A DNA stretch of 64,000 bases from NCBI GenBank assembly GCA_963678705.1, contig CAVMBN010000158.1:496001-560000 (forward strand). Direction: 5' to 3'. The stretch is from Panorpa germanica. Its lineage: Eukaryota > Arthropoda > Insecta > Mecoptera > Panorpidae. Shown here in pieces: positions 49,607 to 60,165 of this stretch. Made by a program: the position numbers and the translations under genes. Every line of letters begins with the position of its first letter. The first letter of the stretch is position 1. Under the pieces are notes generated by a model that did no database searches, had not been told where the DNA came from, and saw only the letters and a list, made by a program, of their open reading frames with translations.

Positions 49607-52600
49607 ATGACGACATCAGTGAGTGCTACAAGATTTGAGCTGTTGAGTAAGGACAATTATGAAGCCTGGAAAATTCATGTTGAGGCGCTATTGATCAAAA
49701 ATGATTTGTGGGAATATGTCAGTGGTGAAAAACCGATTCCTGTTGCTGCGGAAGATAATCAAGAAGAAAGAAATGGATGGATAAAAATTGATCGTAAAGC
49801 TAAGTCAGAAGTAATATTAGCAATTAGTTCAACGGAATTGCAGCATGTCCGAGGTTGTAATACTTCTCATGAAGTTTGGCAAAAACTTGCCTCAGTTTAT
49901 GCTTCCAAAGGACCTGCAAGAAAAGCTTTATTACTTAAGCAACTTATGCTTCACAAGATGTCTGAAGGTGGTGATGTCAGGGATCATGTAAACAAGTTTT
50001 CGGATATAGTTGATCGACTTGGAGCTATGGATATTGAAGTGAATAAAGATTTATTGTCTGTAATGTTATTATATAGTCTACCAGATAGCTATGAAGGTTT
50101 TAAATGTGCTATGGAATCACGTGATGAACTCTTGGAGGTTGAAGCTCTTAAGGTTAAGATACTTGAGAAGAGTGAAATTGGTTCAAATTCAGTTGTTGAG
50201 TTAACTGGAAATGTAAGGGCTGAAAATCAACCAAGTTACAAAAATATTTTTAAAGGATATTGTTTTAAATGTGGAAAACAAGGACATAAGTCTCCTGAAT
50301 GTCCAACTCAATTGAAACCAAATTTCAGAAGAAATAGACCAGATAGACAGAATAGATACACACAAGAAAACCAATGTTCTCAAGCGGATGATGATACTTT
50401 TGCAGTATTTAATGTTGAATTTGCTGGTAGTGTTCCAAGTTGTCGACCTTGGATTCTTGATAGTGGCTGTACAACACATTTATGTGGTAATAAACAATTA
50501 TTTAAGTCTTTAAATGAAGAAATTAGTGGGAAAATAAATTTGGCTAATCAAGCAAATAGTGAAATCAAAGGAAAAGGTACTGTTAATTTGTCGATTAGTA
50601 ATGGTAAACAGCTGAGGTCAGTAGATTTTTCAAACACATTATTTGTACCAGATTTAAGGTCAAATCTAGTATCAGTTGCTAAAATTACTAATAAGGATCA
50701 TGAAATTCTATTTAAAAAAGATTCAGCTGTAATTATGGATATGACTGGAAATGTTAAATTTGTTGCTGAAAGGCGTGGTGATCTCTATTATTTACAAGAA
50801 GGTAATGAAGAAGCTTGTATTGGAGAAGATAAAGCTAATTCTGAGTTATTGATGTGGCATTGTCGTATGGGTCATTTAAATGCTAAGGATTTATTTCGGG
50901 TGATTAATCAGAATACTACAAGTAAAGTAACCTCTGAACAATTGAAATGTTTGTCAAGATGTGAAGTGTGTCTACGAGGCAAGATGACAGAGTTACCGTT
51001 TTCAGGAAGTGAACGACAGAGTGAAGAACTTCTTGAAATAGTTCATACAGATATTGTTGGACCATTTAGGACACAATCAGTGAATGGAGCAAAATATTTT
51101 ATTACATTTATTGATGATTATTCTCGATGGTGTGAAGTATACTTTCTTAAACAGAAGAGTGGTGCACTAGAAGCTTTCAAAATGTATCAAAATCAAGCTG
51201 AACGTATGACAGGGAAGAAGATTAAGTATCTTCAAAGTGATAATGGTAAAGAGTATTGTAATACTGAGATGGATTCTTTCCTGCGCAATCAAGGTATTCA
51301 ACGTCGATTAAGTGTTGTAAGAACACCTCAGCAAAATGGTGTTGCTGAACGTTTAAATCGAACATTAGTTGAAATGGGACGATGTTTATTACTTCAATCA
51401 AATTTATCGGATATGTTTTGGACTGATGCTGTAGCTACAGCATGTCATTTGAGAAACAGATGTCCTTCAAGAAGTATTAATGGAGATACTCCTTATCAGA
51501 AATGGTTCAACAGGGATAAAGTTCATTTAAATTATTTACGAGCATTTGGATCAACTGTATATGTCTTAGATAAAGATCCAACAAAAGGCAAATTATCTGA
51601 TAGATCAATGAAAGGAATTTTTGTAGGTTATCCACGTGAATCAAAAGGATACAGAATTTGGTTACCAGAAAAGAGAAAATTTATTGTTGCTCGTGATGTG
51701 AAATTTATTGAAGATAATGTTACTACAGTTTTAAAGAACCAAGAGATTAAACAGCTGATTATTAATGATTTTGAAAACAAGGATAAACCATGGATTGAAT
51801 TGATAACAGGATTTAAAAATAGTAATGAGACAGAAACTTTAGATGGAATTCCAGAAGAAAATTTAGAAGATAATGAAGAAAATGAAAATTCATCTGGTAT
51901 TCAATCATCTATTCAAGAAACTCCTAGAAGAAACTCAAGAGAATATACTAGAGAAGAAAGAAGAGGACCAGGAAGACCAAAATTAATTAAAACAGGTTTG
52001 AAAGGACGTCCCAGAAATTTTTTTTCAAAAGTTAATAATTGTGAAGTTAAAGAAAGGATTGAATCTGATTCTAATGAAGATGATAATGATAATGATAATA
52101 TATTTGTTGGAGTAGCTGAAGTTAAATTGGAAGATGCTATTAATTCTCAAGAGTGTGCTGAGTGGAAGAGAGCAATTAAATCAGAAGTCATAAGTTTATT
52201 AAAAAATGATACTTGGAATATTGTAAAATTACCTGAAGGTCAAAGTGTTGTGGGAAGTCGAATGATTTTAACAAATAAATTTGGATCAGATGGGCTTATT
52301 GAAAAAAGAAAAGCTCGTATTGTTGCAAAAGGTTATAGTCAGAAATATGGTATTGATTATGATCAAACTTTTGCTCCAGTTGCAAGAATGGAATCAATGA
52401 GACTTTTAATTGCATTGTCTGTGGAATTAAAACTTGTAATAAGACAATTTGATGTTGTAACTGCCTATTTAAATGAATTACAAAAGAAGAAAATATTTTA
52501 TTCAACTGAAAAAGAAGAAATTAATAGTAAATTTTATAGAGAAGTTATTGGAGCACTAATGTATTTAGTGGTTGGAACTCGACCAGATATTGCAAATACT

Positions 52601-53194
52601 GTTTCAAGATTAGCTCAATTTGTAAACAAACCAAGTAAACAAGATTGGTTGGGAGTTAAGAGAATATTGAGATATTTAGCTGGTACAATAGAATTAGGAA
52701 TACTTTATACTAAAGAAACAAAATCTATGATTGGATACTGTGATGCTGATTGGGGAGGTTGTCTTGAAGATCGAAGATCATATTCTGGATATGTATTTAT
52801 GTTGGCAGGGGGTGCTGTGAGCTGGAAATCTCAAAAACAAAGAACTGTGGCACTTTCATCTACTGAATCAGAATATGTTAGTTTATCAGAAGCTGTAAAA
52901 GAAGCAATATATTTAAATGATTTATTGACTGAACTAGAGCAAGAAAAATTTTTGAAAATTAAAATATTAATTGACAATCGTGGAGCTGAACAACTGGCAA
53001 TAAACTCGATTTATCATGCACGTACAAAACATATAGATATTCGTCATTATTTTGTTCGTGATGTAGTTGATGAAGGAATTATTAAATTACGTCATGTATC
53101 AACTAATGAAATGGTTGCGGATATTTTAACAAAAGCACTGCCAAGAGAGTTACATGAAAAATTCACTGAAGGATTGGGACTTCAAATTATTTAA
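49607..53194 (+). CDS. Copia gag-pol polyprotein, open but lacking the RT centre
   Basis: 1195 residues from ATG 49607; an earlier in-frame TTG at 49478 lies inside the LTR and was rejected as the start. Gag (about 1-210) is followed by the zinc knuckle CFKCGKQGHKSPEC (219-232), protease DSG (285-287), the GAG-pre-integrase HHCC (His 418 to CEVC 452-455), and integrase D482, D545, E581 (DD35E). An acidic, low-complexity stretch follows. RT starts near 840 and reads RQFDVVTAYLN (Asp 949), then jumps within about 20 residues to REVIGALMYLVVGTRPDIA. The segment with the YVDD box, usually about 190 residues, is missing without a frame change. RNase H (YCDADWGG 1046, STESEY 1087, DNRGA 1123) is intact. 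Full-length relatives have about 1400 residues. It cannot reverse transcribe itself. Confidence 0.92.
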   Translation: MTTSVSATRFELLSKDNYEAWKIHVEALLIKNDLWEYVSGEKPIPVAAEDNQEERNGWIKIDRKAKSEVILAISSTELQHVRGCNTSHEVWQKLASVYASKGPARKALLLKQLMLHKMSEGGDVRDHVNKFSDIVDRLGAMDIEVNKDLLSVMLLYSLPDSYEGFKCAMESRDELLEVEALKVKILEKSEIGSNSVVELTGNVRAENQPSYKNIFKGYCFKCGKQGHKSPECPTQLKPNFRRNRPDRQNRYTQENQCSQADDDTFAVFNVEFAGSVPSCRPWILDSGCTTHLCGNKQLFKSLNEEISGKINLANQANSEIKGKGTVNLSISNGKQLRSVDFSNTLFVPDLRSNLVSVAKITNKDHEILFKKDSAVIMDMTGNVKFVAERRGDLYYLQEGNEEACIGEDKANSELLMWHCRMGHLNAKDLFRVINQNTTSKVTSEQLKCLSRCEVCLRGKMTELPFSGSERQSEELLEIVHTDIVGPFRTQSVNGAKYFITFIDDYSRWCEVYFLKQKSGALEAFKMYQNQAERMTGKKIKYLQSDNGKEYCNTEMDSFLRNQGIQRRLSVVRTPQQNGVAERLNRTLVEMGRCLLLQSNLSDMFWTDAVATACHLRNRCPSRSINGDTPYQKWFNRDKVHLNYLRAFGSTVYVLDKDPTKGKLSDRSMKGIFVGYPRESKGYRIWLPEKRKFIVARDVKFIEDNVTTVLKNQEIKQLIINDFENKDKPWIELITGFKNSNETETLDGIPEENLEDNEENENSSGIQSSIQETPRRNSREYTREERRGPGRPKLIKTGLKGRPRNFFSKVNNCEVKERIESDSNEDDNDNDNIFVGVAEVKLEDAINSQECAEWKRAIKSEVISLLKNDTWNIVKLPEGQSVVGSRMILTNKFGSDGLIEKRKARIVAKGYSQKYGIDYDQTFAPVARMESMRLLIALSVELKLVIRQFDVVTAYLNELQKKKIFYSTEKEEINSKFYREVIGALMYLVVGTRPDIANTVSRLAQFVNKPSKQDWLGVKRILRYLAGTIELGILYTKETKSMIGYCDADWGGCLEDRRSYSGYVFMLAGGAVSWKSQKQRTVALSSTESEYVSLSEAVKEAIYLNDLLTELEQEKFLKIKILIDNRGAEQLAINSIYHARTKHIDIRHYFVRDVVDEGIIKLRHVSTNEMVADILTKALPRELHEKFTEGLGLQII

Positions 53195-53214
53195 ATTGTT
53201 GAAATGAATATCTT

Positions 53215-53223
53215 GAGGGGGTG
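53215..53223 (+). other. Copia polypurine tract
   Basis: GAGGGGGTG lies immediately before the 3' LTR and 20 bp after the stop codon, in the position used to prime plus-strand DNA. Confidence 0.8.
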
Positions 53224-53518
53224 TGTTGGAATTACAATACATTCATTCTTAAATTAAATTACTTAAACTTGTTTTGTTTTTGTTTATATAAAAAATATAT
53301 TAAATTCAATTGTTTCCTATTTAATCTCCTGAATTGTTTGAATTGTTTACTTTATTTGAATTTATTGAATTTATTCAATTGTATAATATCTGTTTTTAAT
53401 ATTGTCTTCAGTATCTGAGAAATATTGTCTGAGGACTTTCTGTATAATTTCAGTCTGAGGACTTATTAATTAATAAAATATTTAATATATAACTGTGCAT
53501 ATAATATCTGCTTCAATA
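53224..53518 (+). repeat. Copia 3' LTR (295 bp)
   Basis: Same ends as the 5' LTR but about 88 bp longer. The extra part (about 53316-53418) is rich in TTGAATT and TTATTGAATTTA repeats and ends at a second ATATTGTCT, so the 5' copy may have lost it by slippage. Confidence 0.9.
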
Positions 53519-54034
53519 ATTATTTTACCCACTAATAATATTACCACTTGTTCGCTCTAATCCCTAAACTTCCTCAATTACATTTAAATATTTAATCCTT
53601 CTACAAAACAGAAATAATTCCTGTTAAAACTACCTGCCTATACTTAAGTTATCCATTACCAATTGCTTCAACTTAAAAAGGTGCCGTAGCCAAACAAGGA
53701 ATACGTAAAAGAATAATCAGCCTCTGAAGTACGGAAAATAAAACAAAAAGATATAGAAAATGTATGTGATACAATTAATATGAAAAAACAGAACAACGAA
53801 TCTTGTTATATGTTTGTGGATGACTTGGACTCTTCGACAGGCAGTGACCATGGTAACACAACTATAGAATTAGAAACATTGCAGTATTTTAATGACAATT
53901 ATACTAACATAGAATCTTGAAATAATTATCCATACACAAAGAAAGTATTTTTAAAATGCAACACTAGAGCTACCTAGATACATGAGACAACATGAGCTAC
54001 ATAGATACTCCTTTACAAACGGCGGTGCCGGCAA
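53519..54034. other. Region between copia and the Jockey relic
   Basis: AT-rich, with no recognised gene. The one open stretch worth noting is described separately (53717-53920). It may contain decayed 5' parts of the Jockey relic that follows. Confidence 0.4.
53717..53920 (+). other. Unidentified short open frame
   Basis: 67 sense codons between stops, with an ATG at 53780 giving 46 residues. The peptide is acidic (YMFVDDLDSSTGSDHG) and unlike low-complexity AT translation, so it may be a decayed exon or a retroelement ORF1 remnant. I recognise no family. Confidence 0.2.
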
Positions 54035-54600
54035 ATACTTTTCATCAGTAGAAAATCAAAAAGCTCCTAAATATGAACTACATCTAGAAAAGCCCCCGGT
54101 TATGACTTGATTACAGGTCCCATTCTTAAAGAACTGCCCAAAGAGCAATAATACTAATAAAAATCATACTTAATGCAATACTGAGAATTGTACATTTTCC
54201 AGGACAATGGAAAATCGCTGATATTATTTTAGTTTAAAACCGAGTAAACCTCTTAATGAAGTTAAATCATACGAACCTATTAACCTTTTACCCATCTCTT
54301 CCAAGTTGTTCGAAAGGCTTTTACTAAAAAGCCAGAAAATAATTGCAACTTTTGCTGATGACACAACAATTTTGGCTGAGCATAAAGCTCCAGATGTTGG
54401 TTCACAGCAAGTACAAGCTATCCTAGACAAGATTGAAGACTGGCTATTGAACTGGCGAATTAAAGTAATTGTAACTTTGTTAAGTAACACATGTCCTCCT
54501 TTACGTTTAAATGAACAAATTATACCACAATGTGAAGAAGCTAAGTATCTAAGCATGCATTTAGATCGGCCCCTAACACGGAAAAAGTACAAGTTAAAAT
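54035..54600 (+). pseudogene. Jockey-clade RT relic with internal deletion
   Basis: Across frameshifts the plus strand reads KAPGYDLITGPILKEL, then ILIKIILNAILRI.HFPGQWK, then EVKSYEPINLLPISSKLFERL, the first RT motifs. It then jumps directly to ATFADDTTILAEH (YADD-type box), LDKIEDWLLNWRIKV, NTCPPLRLNEQIIPQ and AKYLSMHLDRPLT. The part between the PI.LLP.SK motif and FADD (including motif A and the QGSVLGP box) is absent. There are shifts near 54089, 54153 and 54232. The match to Jockey RT is strong; activity is impossible. Confidence 0.85.
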
Positions 54601-54659
54601 TTATATGTAGGTTACATAATTTATATATTGTACATAATTTACAAATAGAAAAAAATTAA

Positions 54660-57600
54660 ATTTTAATTTTGAAAAAAAGTAACAAATTATTTTTGAATAT
54701 TAAAAAAATTTTATATTTTGTTTAAAATACTATTCTCCTAAAATAAATACTACAGTTTACATGAAAAACTATTTTAATATTGAAGAAGCTAAATATTTCA
54801 ATTTAAAAAGGGAATCATCGCATTTGCTGTGACATGAATGCTGTAAAAGCATCTAAATGAGAAACAAACACCGCCATGGAATTTTCAGATGAAATGTAAT
54901 TTTTTAAACTTCCCTAATAGAACGATGATGATCTAAAAAGAGAGGGTTGTATACATTTTCGAATCCAACAAAGAAAACAGTCCTATTTTTATGCTCAACG
55001 AGATCAGTCTAAAACTAACATTCAATATGTACCTTTTACATGTAATTTTAAAATTAATTTTTTTGGTTAAATATATTTCATTTATTATTATTATTATAAT
55101 TAAATGTTATAAGTATTTTTCACATGTGAGAAAGATACCTTAATTTTTTTTTCTTTATTTTGCCCCTTTAAATTGAACGCAAAACTGTCTTTCCGCAAAA
55201 CCGATAAGCGGGGTTGGTTAATCCATATAGCTAATCAATAGATGTATTCAATTATTTCGTTTCTTATTATTAATTTTTATTATTTTATTGGCTGAATTTC
55301 TAATTTACATCTTAAATATAAATTAAGTAGCGCTGCGTTAGAATATTTTAAAACGTAGTAAAATAAAATTTATTTAAATTAAAGTTATAGATAATTTGTC
55401 ATAATTAAACAAACTTTATAATTCAAAAAGCTCAATGACTTTAGTAAGTTTAGGGTAGGATTTAATGAAGTTTTCTATGTTTAAAATTTATTATAAAAAA
55501 TTAGTTTTTAATTATTTAAATTTCTTTTTTTAGGTTCTAGAAACTTCAAATTTTACTCATCTACTAACTATGCTTAACTCAGCTAAAACTATGATGAATA
55601 GAGATAAAAGTCTTTAAAAATTTTGTATGTAGAATTCTATGCTCTATTAAATTTATTCAAATTATTTTAAAAATCTTTTACCGTTTTTAAGTTAAATGCA
55701 AACAAAGCATACATGGGATGGTTTTTAATTTCATATTTCACAAAATTTCTATGCCGATTTAAAGTTTATAAAAAACAAATCAGCATCTGAAAACGTATTG
55801 TCACTTATGGCTCCCCTTCATACCACGTAACTCCTAACCCTAATATTTCCTTACCACCTACAATAAGAAAATGACACCAGATTTGATATACCTTTGTGCG
55901 AACATGCGTGAATAAATTCAAAAAAGTTGAAAATCTTTTGCAACCCTTTTCTTAAGAATAGTATTACAGAATTTGGTACAGAATTTTCAGTATTATTGCC
56001 TTGGATTTTATGCACGCATTATTGATTCTCCAAAAACTTACAAAGATATAGATGTTTTTGCTATAATTGAATATTTACATAAAAGATCAGTATAATAATA
56101 TTAGTCAAAGGCCAGCTTAACAATTGTTTATATAACTTTTGTTTTTGTAAAAAAAATTTTTTGAAAAATTTTGTCAATATAAAATCATTTTACGCAATAT
56201 TTAAACGTAATTATACAAAAGTAAAAAAGTACAATGATTCTTGCCAATAGTTAACAAGTTAAACTATTATTTGTTATAGTATTATATATTACAATGTATA
56301 ATATAGTATTATTTATCGTAGTTGTAACTTACTGACTACATAAAATAAACAATTTCGTAATAATTTAAATAACCCTATAATTTGTATACAATTTATATTT
56401 AATTCAAATAATTATAAAATTGGTACAAAATGCTATAAAACTTGCTATATTTTTAATGTAAAACATTTTAAATGATGCAACTGAGTGATAGGCAGAATGT
56501 CAACCACAGTTAAATAATTTAAGATTAGGAATGTTAAACACTATGTTTTAGGATTGAAAGTAGTAATTTCCAAATCAACCAATTAATATAATTATAAGAA
56601 ATATTTTTACAAAAAATATGTTAATTTGTAATATCTATTGTTTTAAATATAATTGTGTAAGGCTCTACAAGCTTATAAAGGTGGTATTGGTCAGGATCTG
56701 TGTTATTCGTAGAATAAATTAAACAGAAGTTAAGATTAATATTTTATTAATTAATATTATTTAATAACTAAAATATATACTGAATACAAAGCTACTATAT
56801 GTGTGCTTACTTCGACACGCTCTAAAAGACTATTCAGATTAAGCTGTATCTATCTGTTACATTTCACTTAATGCTAGCTTATACTATAAATTCAAATTTT
56901 GGCGGTTATAGTAATCTAATACTTATAATTCTATTAGAATATTTCAAATGTTTTGATTTGATGCTTTTAATTATACGAATCTTAATCGAATTTTAATTAT
57001 ACTTCACTTAAGTCGTGTATTATTAGGTTTAGCAGAACATAGCGTTATTGATATCACAAATATAATATTATAAACAGTTTTGTTTAGTACTTACGGCCTA
57101 TAACGTGAAATTTAAATTAATGAAAGTGAACAATAAAAGATATATACAATACAATATAATAGATTGCAATTAGGATGAATCCTTAGTCTTGAACTTTATA
57201 ATACCATTTTATGAAAATATTTTTGTGCACATTACAAATTGCAGCAATAAATTGGATAATTGATGATTTTATCCATCTAAATCTAAAAATATTGTTATGC
57301 AAAAGAAATGTTATAGCGAGTTTAGTAAAAAAAAACGTAAAAAGTGAATATTAGTTTTTATTTGTATAATAATATTATCTTAATATTTCCGTATCAATAA
57401 TTTATACTGTTACGAGTTTGCAGACGTCTGAAAATAAAATAATTAAAGATGTGATTAAATATATATTATAGCTAGAAATTGATAAATCGACTGTACTTTC
57501 GGAAGAGATAAATAGGCATAAACAAGACGTAGATTAAATTGTAATGGAATGTTTCTTGTGTAATTAAATACAACAATTAAACTGTAAAAAATATTACGTC

Positions 57601-57854
57601 GCACTAAGGACTTCTTTTTTGCATGTTCACACGCTACAGACGAAAATAAACATAAATTCAGCATTACACTCTACTATGTTGTTCAGCGATGCTGTTCGTA
57701 TTGAAATTCGTTTGATTTGTGAACAAACGAATGAACGAGTGGACGTACACTTTGTGTTCAGACGATTCATTTTTTGTTCATTCGCCATCTGCGCAGCGTA
57801 AGTAAACGATTCCGAATGAATGTATCCAACATCACTGGATCGGTTCACTTAATA
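54660..57854. other. AT-rich intergenic stretch
   Basis: About 3.2 kb with frequent A/T runs and stops in all frames. I see no gene, tRNA, known repeat or long inverted repeat. The last 250 bp holds several GAATGAA/TTCATTC motifs (see findings). Confidence 0.5.
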
Positions 57855-57973
57855 GACCAGGGTCGAAGCCGTCAAAAATAATTAAAAACAAAAAAAAATT
57901 AAAGTAGAATGAAACCTATTGGAAAAGGAAAAGAATACTACTAAAATGAAAGGAAAAATAAATTGCGGGCGAT
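57855..57973 (+). repeat. MITE left inverted repeat
   Basis: About 119 bp, pairing with 58157-58265 with a few mismatches and small gaps. Confidence 0.8.
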
Positions 57974-58156
57974 CTGTGGTTGGGAAGAGGTAGGGGGTGA
58001 GTTTTTAAGGGTAAAAATCGGTAAGTCCCGATTTCCGGCAAAACTACAAGGCCTATCGAAAAAAGTTAAATAACAAAGTTGTAGATATTAAATAGATCTA
58101 CAACTGTTGTATCTACACTTCTTCTCCATAACCTCAAAATTCATGTAAAAAATCCA

Positions 58157-58265
58157 ATCGCCCGTAATTTATTTTTCCTTTCATTTTAGTGGTATTCCCT
58201 TTTTTTTCCAATAGGATTTATTCTACTTTAATTTTTTTTCGTTTCTAAAATTATCGACCCTGGTC
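58157..58265 (-). repeat. MITE right inverted repeat
   Basis: About 109 bp. Its reverse complement follows the left arm from the terminal GACCAGGGTCGA to ATCGCCCG. Confidence 0.8.
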
Positions 58266-58267
58266 TA

Positions 58268-59640
58268 TAAGAATTCATTCATTTTGTGTTCAGACAATAC
58301 ATTTCGAATGAAGGATGCCGAATGCAAGGCAGTAAAACGCCTGATATTACCTTAGACATTAGACATTATGGACAGCAGTGAGTCGATTCTAACAATTTGT
58401 CGGTACCGGCTTGCATTTTCTCCATTCGCCACACACGCACATTTGTTACAGTATTATATAACATACAAGTATACTTCTGTTTTGTTTTATATGTTGTTTT
58501 AATCTAGAAGTGGGTGAACCATCTTTTACAGAGAATGCTGACTATCATCATCCGCTAAGAACATTATACAAAACAAAGTAATTGAAACATTACTTTTTGT
58601 TACAGTACACTTAATCGACTATTATCTACAATTTCTCTACACATATTTAAAGTATGTATTATCGAATATTGCTCAGACAGTATCAATAATAAACAAAAAA
58701 ATTATAATTAAAAAATAATTATAAAAATCGTTTTTTTTAAGTTTGATAACAACGAGAAATTATTAATTTAGTTTTAACTTACAGACTGAATTTAATAAAA
58801 TGAGGTTTTATTTAGGTATTCACAGCGTAAGCAAGCCCAGTTAAATACCGCTAGGTATTTAACGTTATTATTAATTTCGATAATAGATATTAAAAGAAAT
58901 GTTGGGGTAAAGTTTGGATCTAGCAGTCACAGCATACGGTTCTACTGTTAGATACTGACGTATAAAAACAAATAAGTAAAAAAGTATATATTTTTTCATA
59001 TTGTGTATTTTTTACTTCTATTTTAGTGATTTACTATACATTATTTATACATTATAATAATTGCACTGTTTAAAATCAAAGAAACTACATTTACTTCATA
59101 GTGTTAATCAGTAAACATTACTTTTTAAATATAAACCTAAAATCGCACAAATATTAGCGTTATCAACGATCCTAAAGTATCTGCGCAATTGTCTTGATAA
59201 TTTTAATTGATTATGAGAGGTGTGTTGTTTGTTATTTCCATATTCTCCCTATTACCCCCACATTAAGACATCTGATTTTTGTTTACCTATATTTGTTTAT
59301 CATATTGTAGCGTTCATTACTTCATTTACTACATTAACACCTACACTTTATTTATATATTATTATTATATTATTTTATTCCTTTCCGAAATGCATATACA
59401 AAAATATTTACTTAATCCACTAACCCTATCACTTATTCACTTAAATCCCTAATCCAACTACATGTCTATTTTATCTCTCATCCAAATACAAATTATTTTA
59501 AATTTTTTATTGCAGATAAATCTAATTAACAAAATTAAATTAAAAATACTAAAATAAACGCATTCTTAAAATGAAAATAACATTACAAAATTAGGTAATT
59601 AATGATTATTTTACAATACACGATAGAGAATACTTTTACT
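58268..59640. other. Intergenic stretch right of the MITE
   Basis: AT-rich, with no supported gene. The largest open frame (59220-59423, plus) is hydrophobic, starts at GTG and lacks any recognisable motif. Confidence 0.45.
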
Positions 59641-59644
59641 GAAC

Positions 59645-59695
59645 TAGGGGCCATCCATTAATCTCACGCGACTGGGGTGAGGAGGAGGGGTTTAT
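59645..59695 (+). repeat. Possible transposon-end relic
   Basis: GGGGCCATCCATTAATCTCACGCG followed by a G-rich run resembles the GGGGCCGTCCATAAATTACG repeat ends common in insect genomes. Only one end is seen, so this is weak. Confidence 0.25.
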
Positions 59696-60165
59696 AAATT
59701 GTAACAATTAGGTTGTAAACTTTTTTTTTAAGGGTCGATTTATTATTTCTATACTGAATAATTGGTTAATAAACGTATATTGACGTTATTATTTTATTAA
59801 AGGTTCAAAAATTCATGAGTCTCATGATAGGCCATACAAATCTCAATGATAACTGCTTATTCAAAAGAGCCCCACAAGATGGTAACAATGTAATAGCCAC
59901 TAACGGTGTAGCATATTATTCTTTGATGGTCAAGGTTTTTGTCGCACAGTCAAAGTTAAAAATAAGGTTCATAGGCAGATATATAACAGCAGGGAAAGTC
60001 TGAAAAATCTTATTAACTTTATTATTAAAACTAGTTTCATCTTTTTATTTTAAGTACCCATACTCGTGTCTATAACTTGTAAACAATTTAAAAGTTTATA
60101 AATGTATACATAATTTTATTATAATTAATTTTAAAAGTTAAGGAACTTAAATAAATATTTTAAAG
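59696..60165. other. Intergenic stretch before the RNase H relic
   Basis: An open frame from ATG 59815 to TGA 60003 (62 codons) has no recognisable motif. Nothing else is supported. Confidence 0.35.

Larger units (their letters stand above)
49365..53518 (+). mobile_element. Copia (Ty1/copia superfamily) LTR retrotransposon with deleted RT
   Basis: Order: 5' LTR, primer binding site, one gag-pol frame with integrase before RT (the copia order), polypurine tract, 3' LTR. The LTR begins TGTTGGAATTAC, like Drosophila copia. The 5-bp flanks are AATTT on the left and ATTAT on the right, so no target duplication is seen. Confidence 0.93.
57855..58265. mobile_element. MITE with long terminal inverted repeats and TA flanks
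   Basis: 411 bp bounded by GACCAGGGTCGA and its reverse complement TCGACCCTGGTC, each next to TA (57853-57854 and 58266-58267). The arms (57855-57973 and 58157-58265) are imperfect inverted repeats of about 110-120 bp, including AAAATGAAAGGAAAAATAAA and GGGCGAT. The ~180-bp centre has no coding frame. TA duplication and structure fit a non-autonomous Tc1/mariner-type element; other TIR superfamilies are possible. Confidence 0.82.

Noticed and set aside
59220-59423. Plus-strand frame of 67 codons
   Set aside because: GTG start, low-complexity hydrophobic residues and no family signal.
59815-60003. 62-codon ATG frame before the RNase H relic
   Set aside because: No recognised motif; too short and isolated to call a gene.
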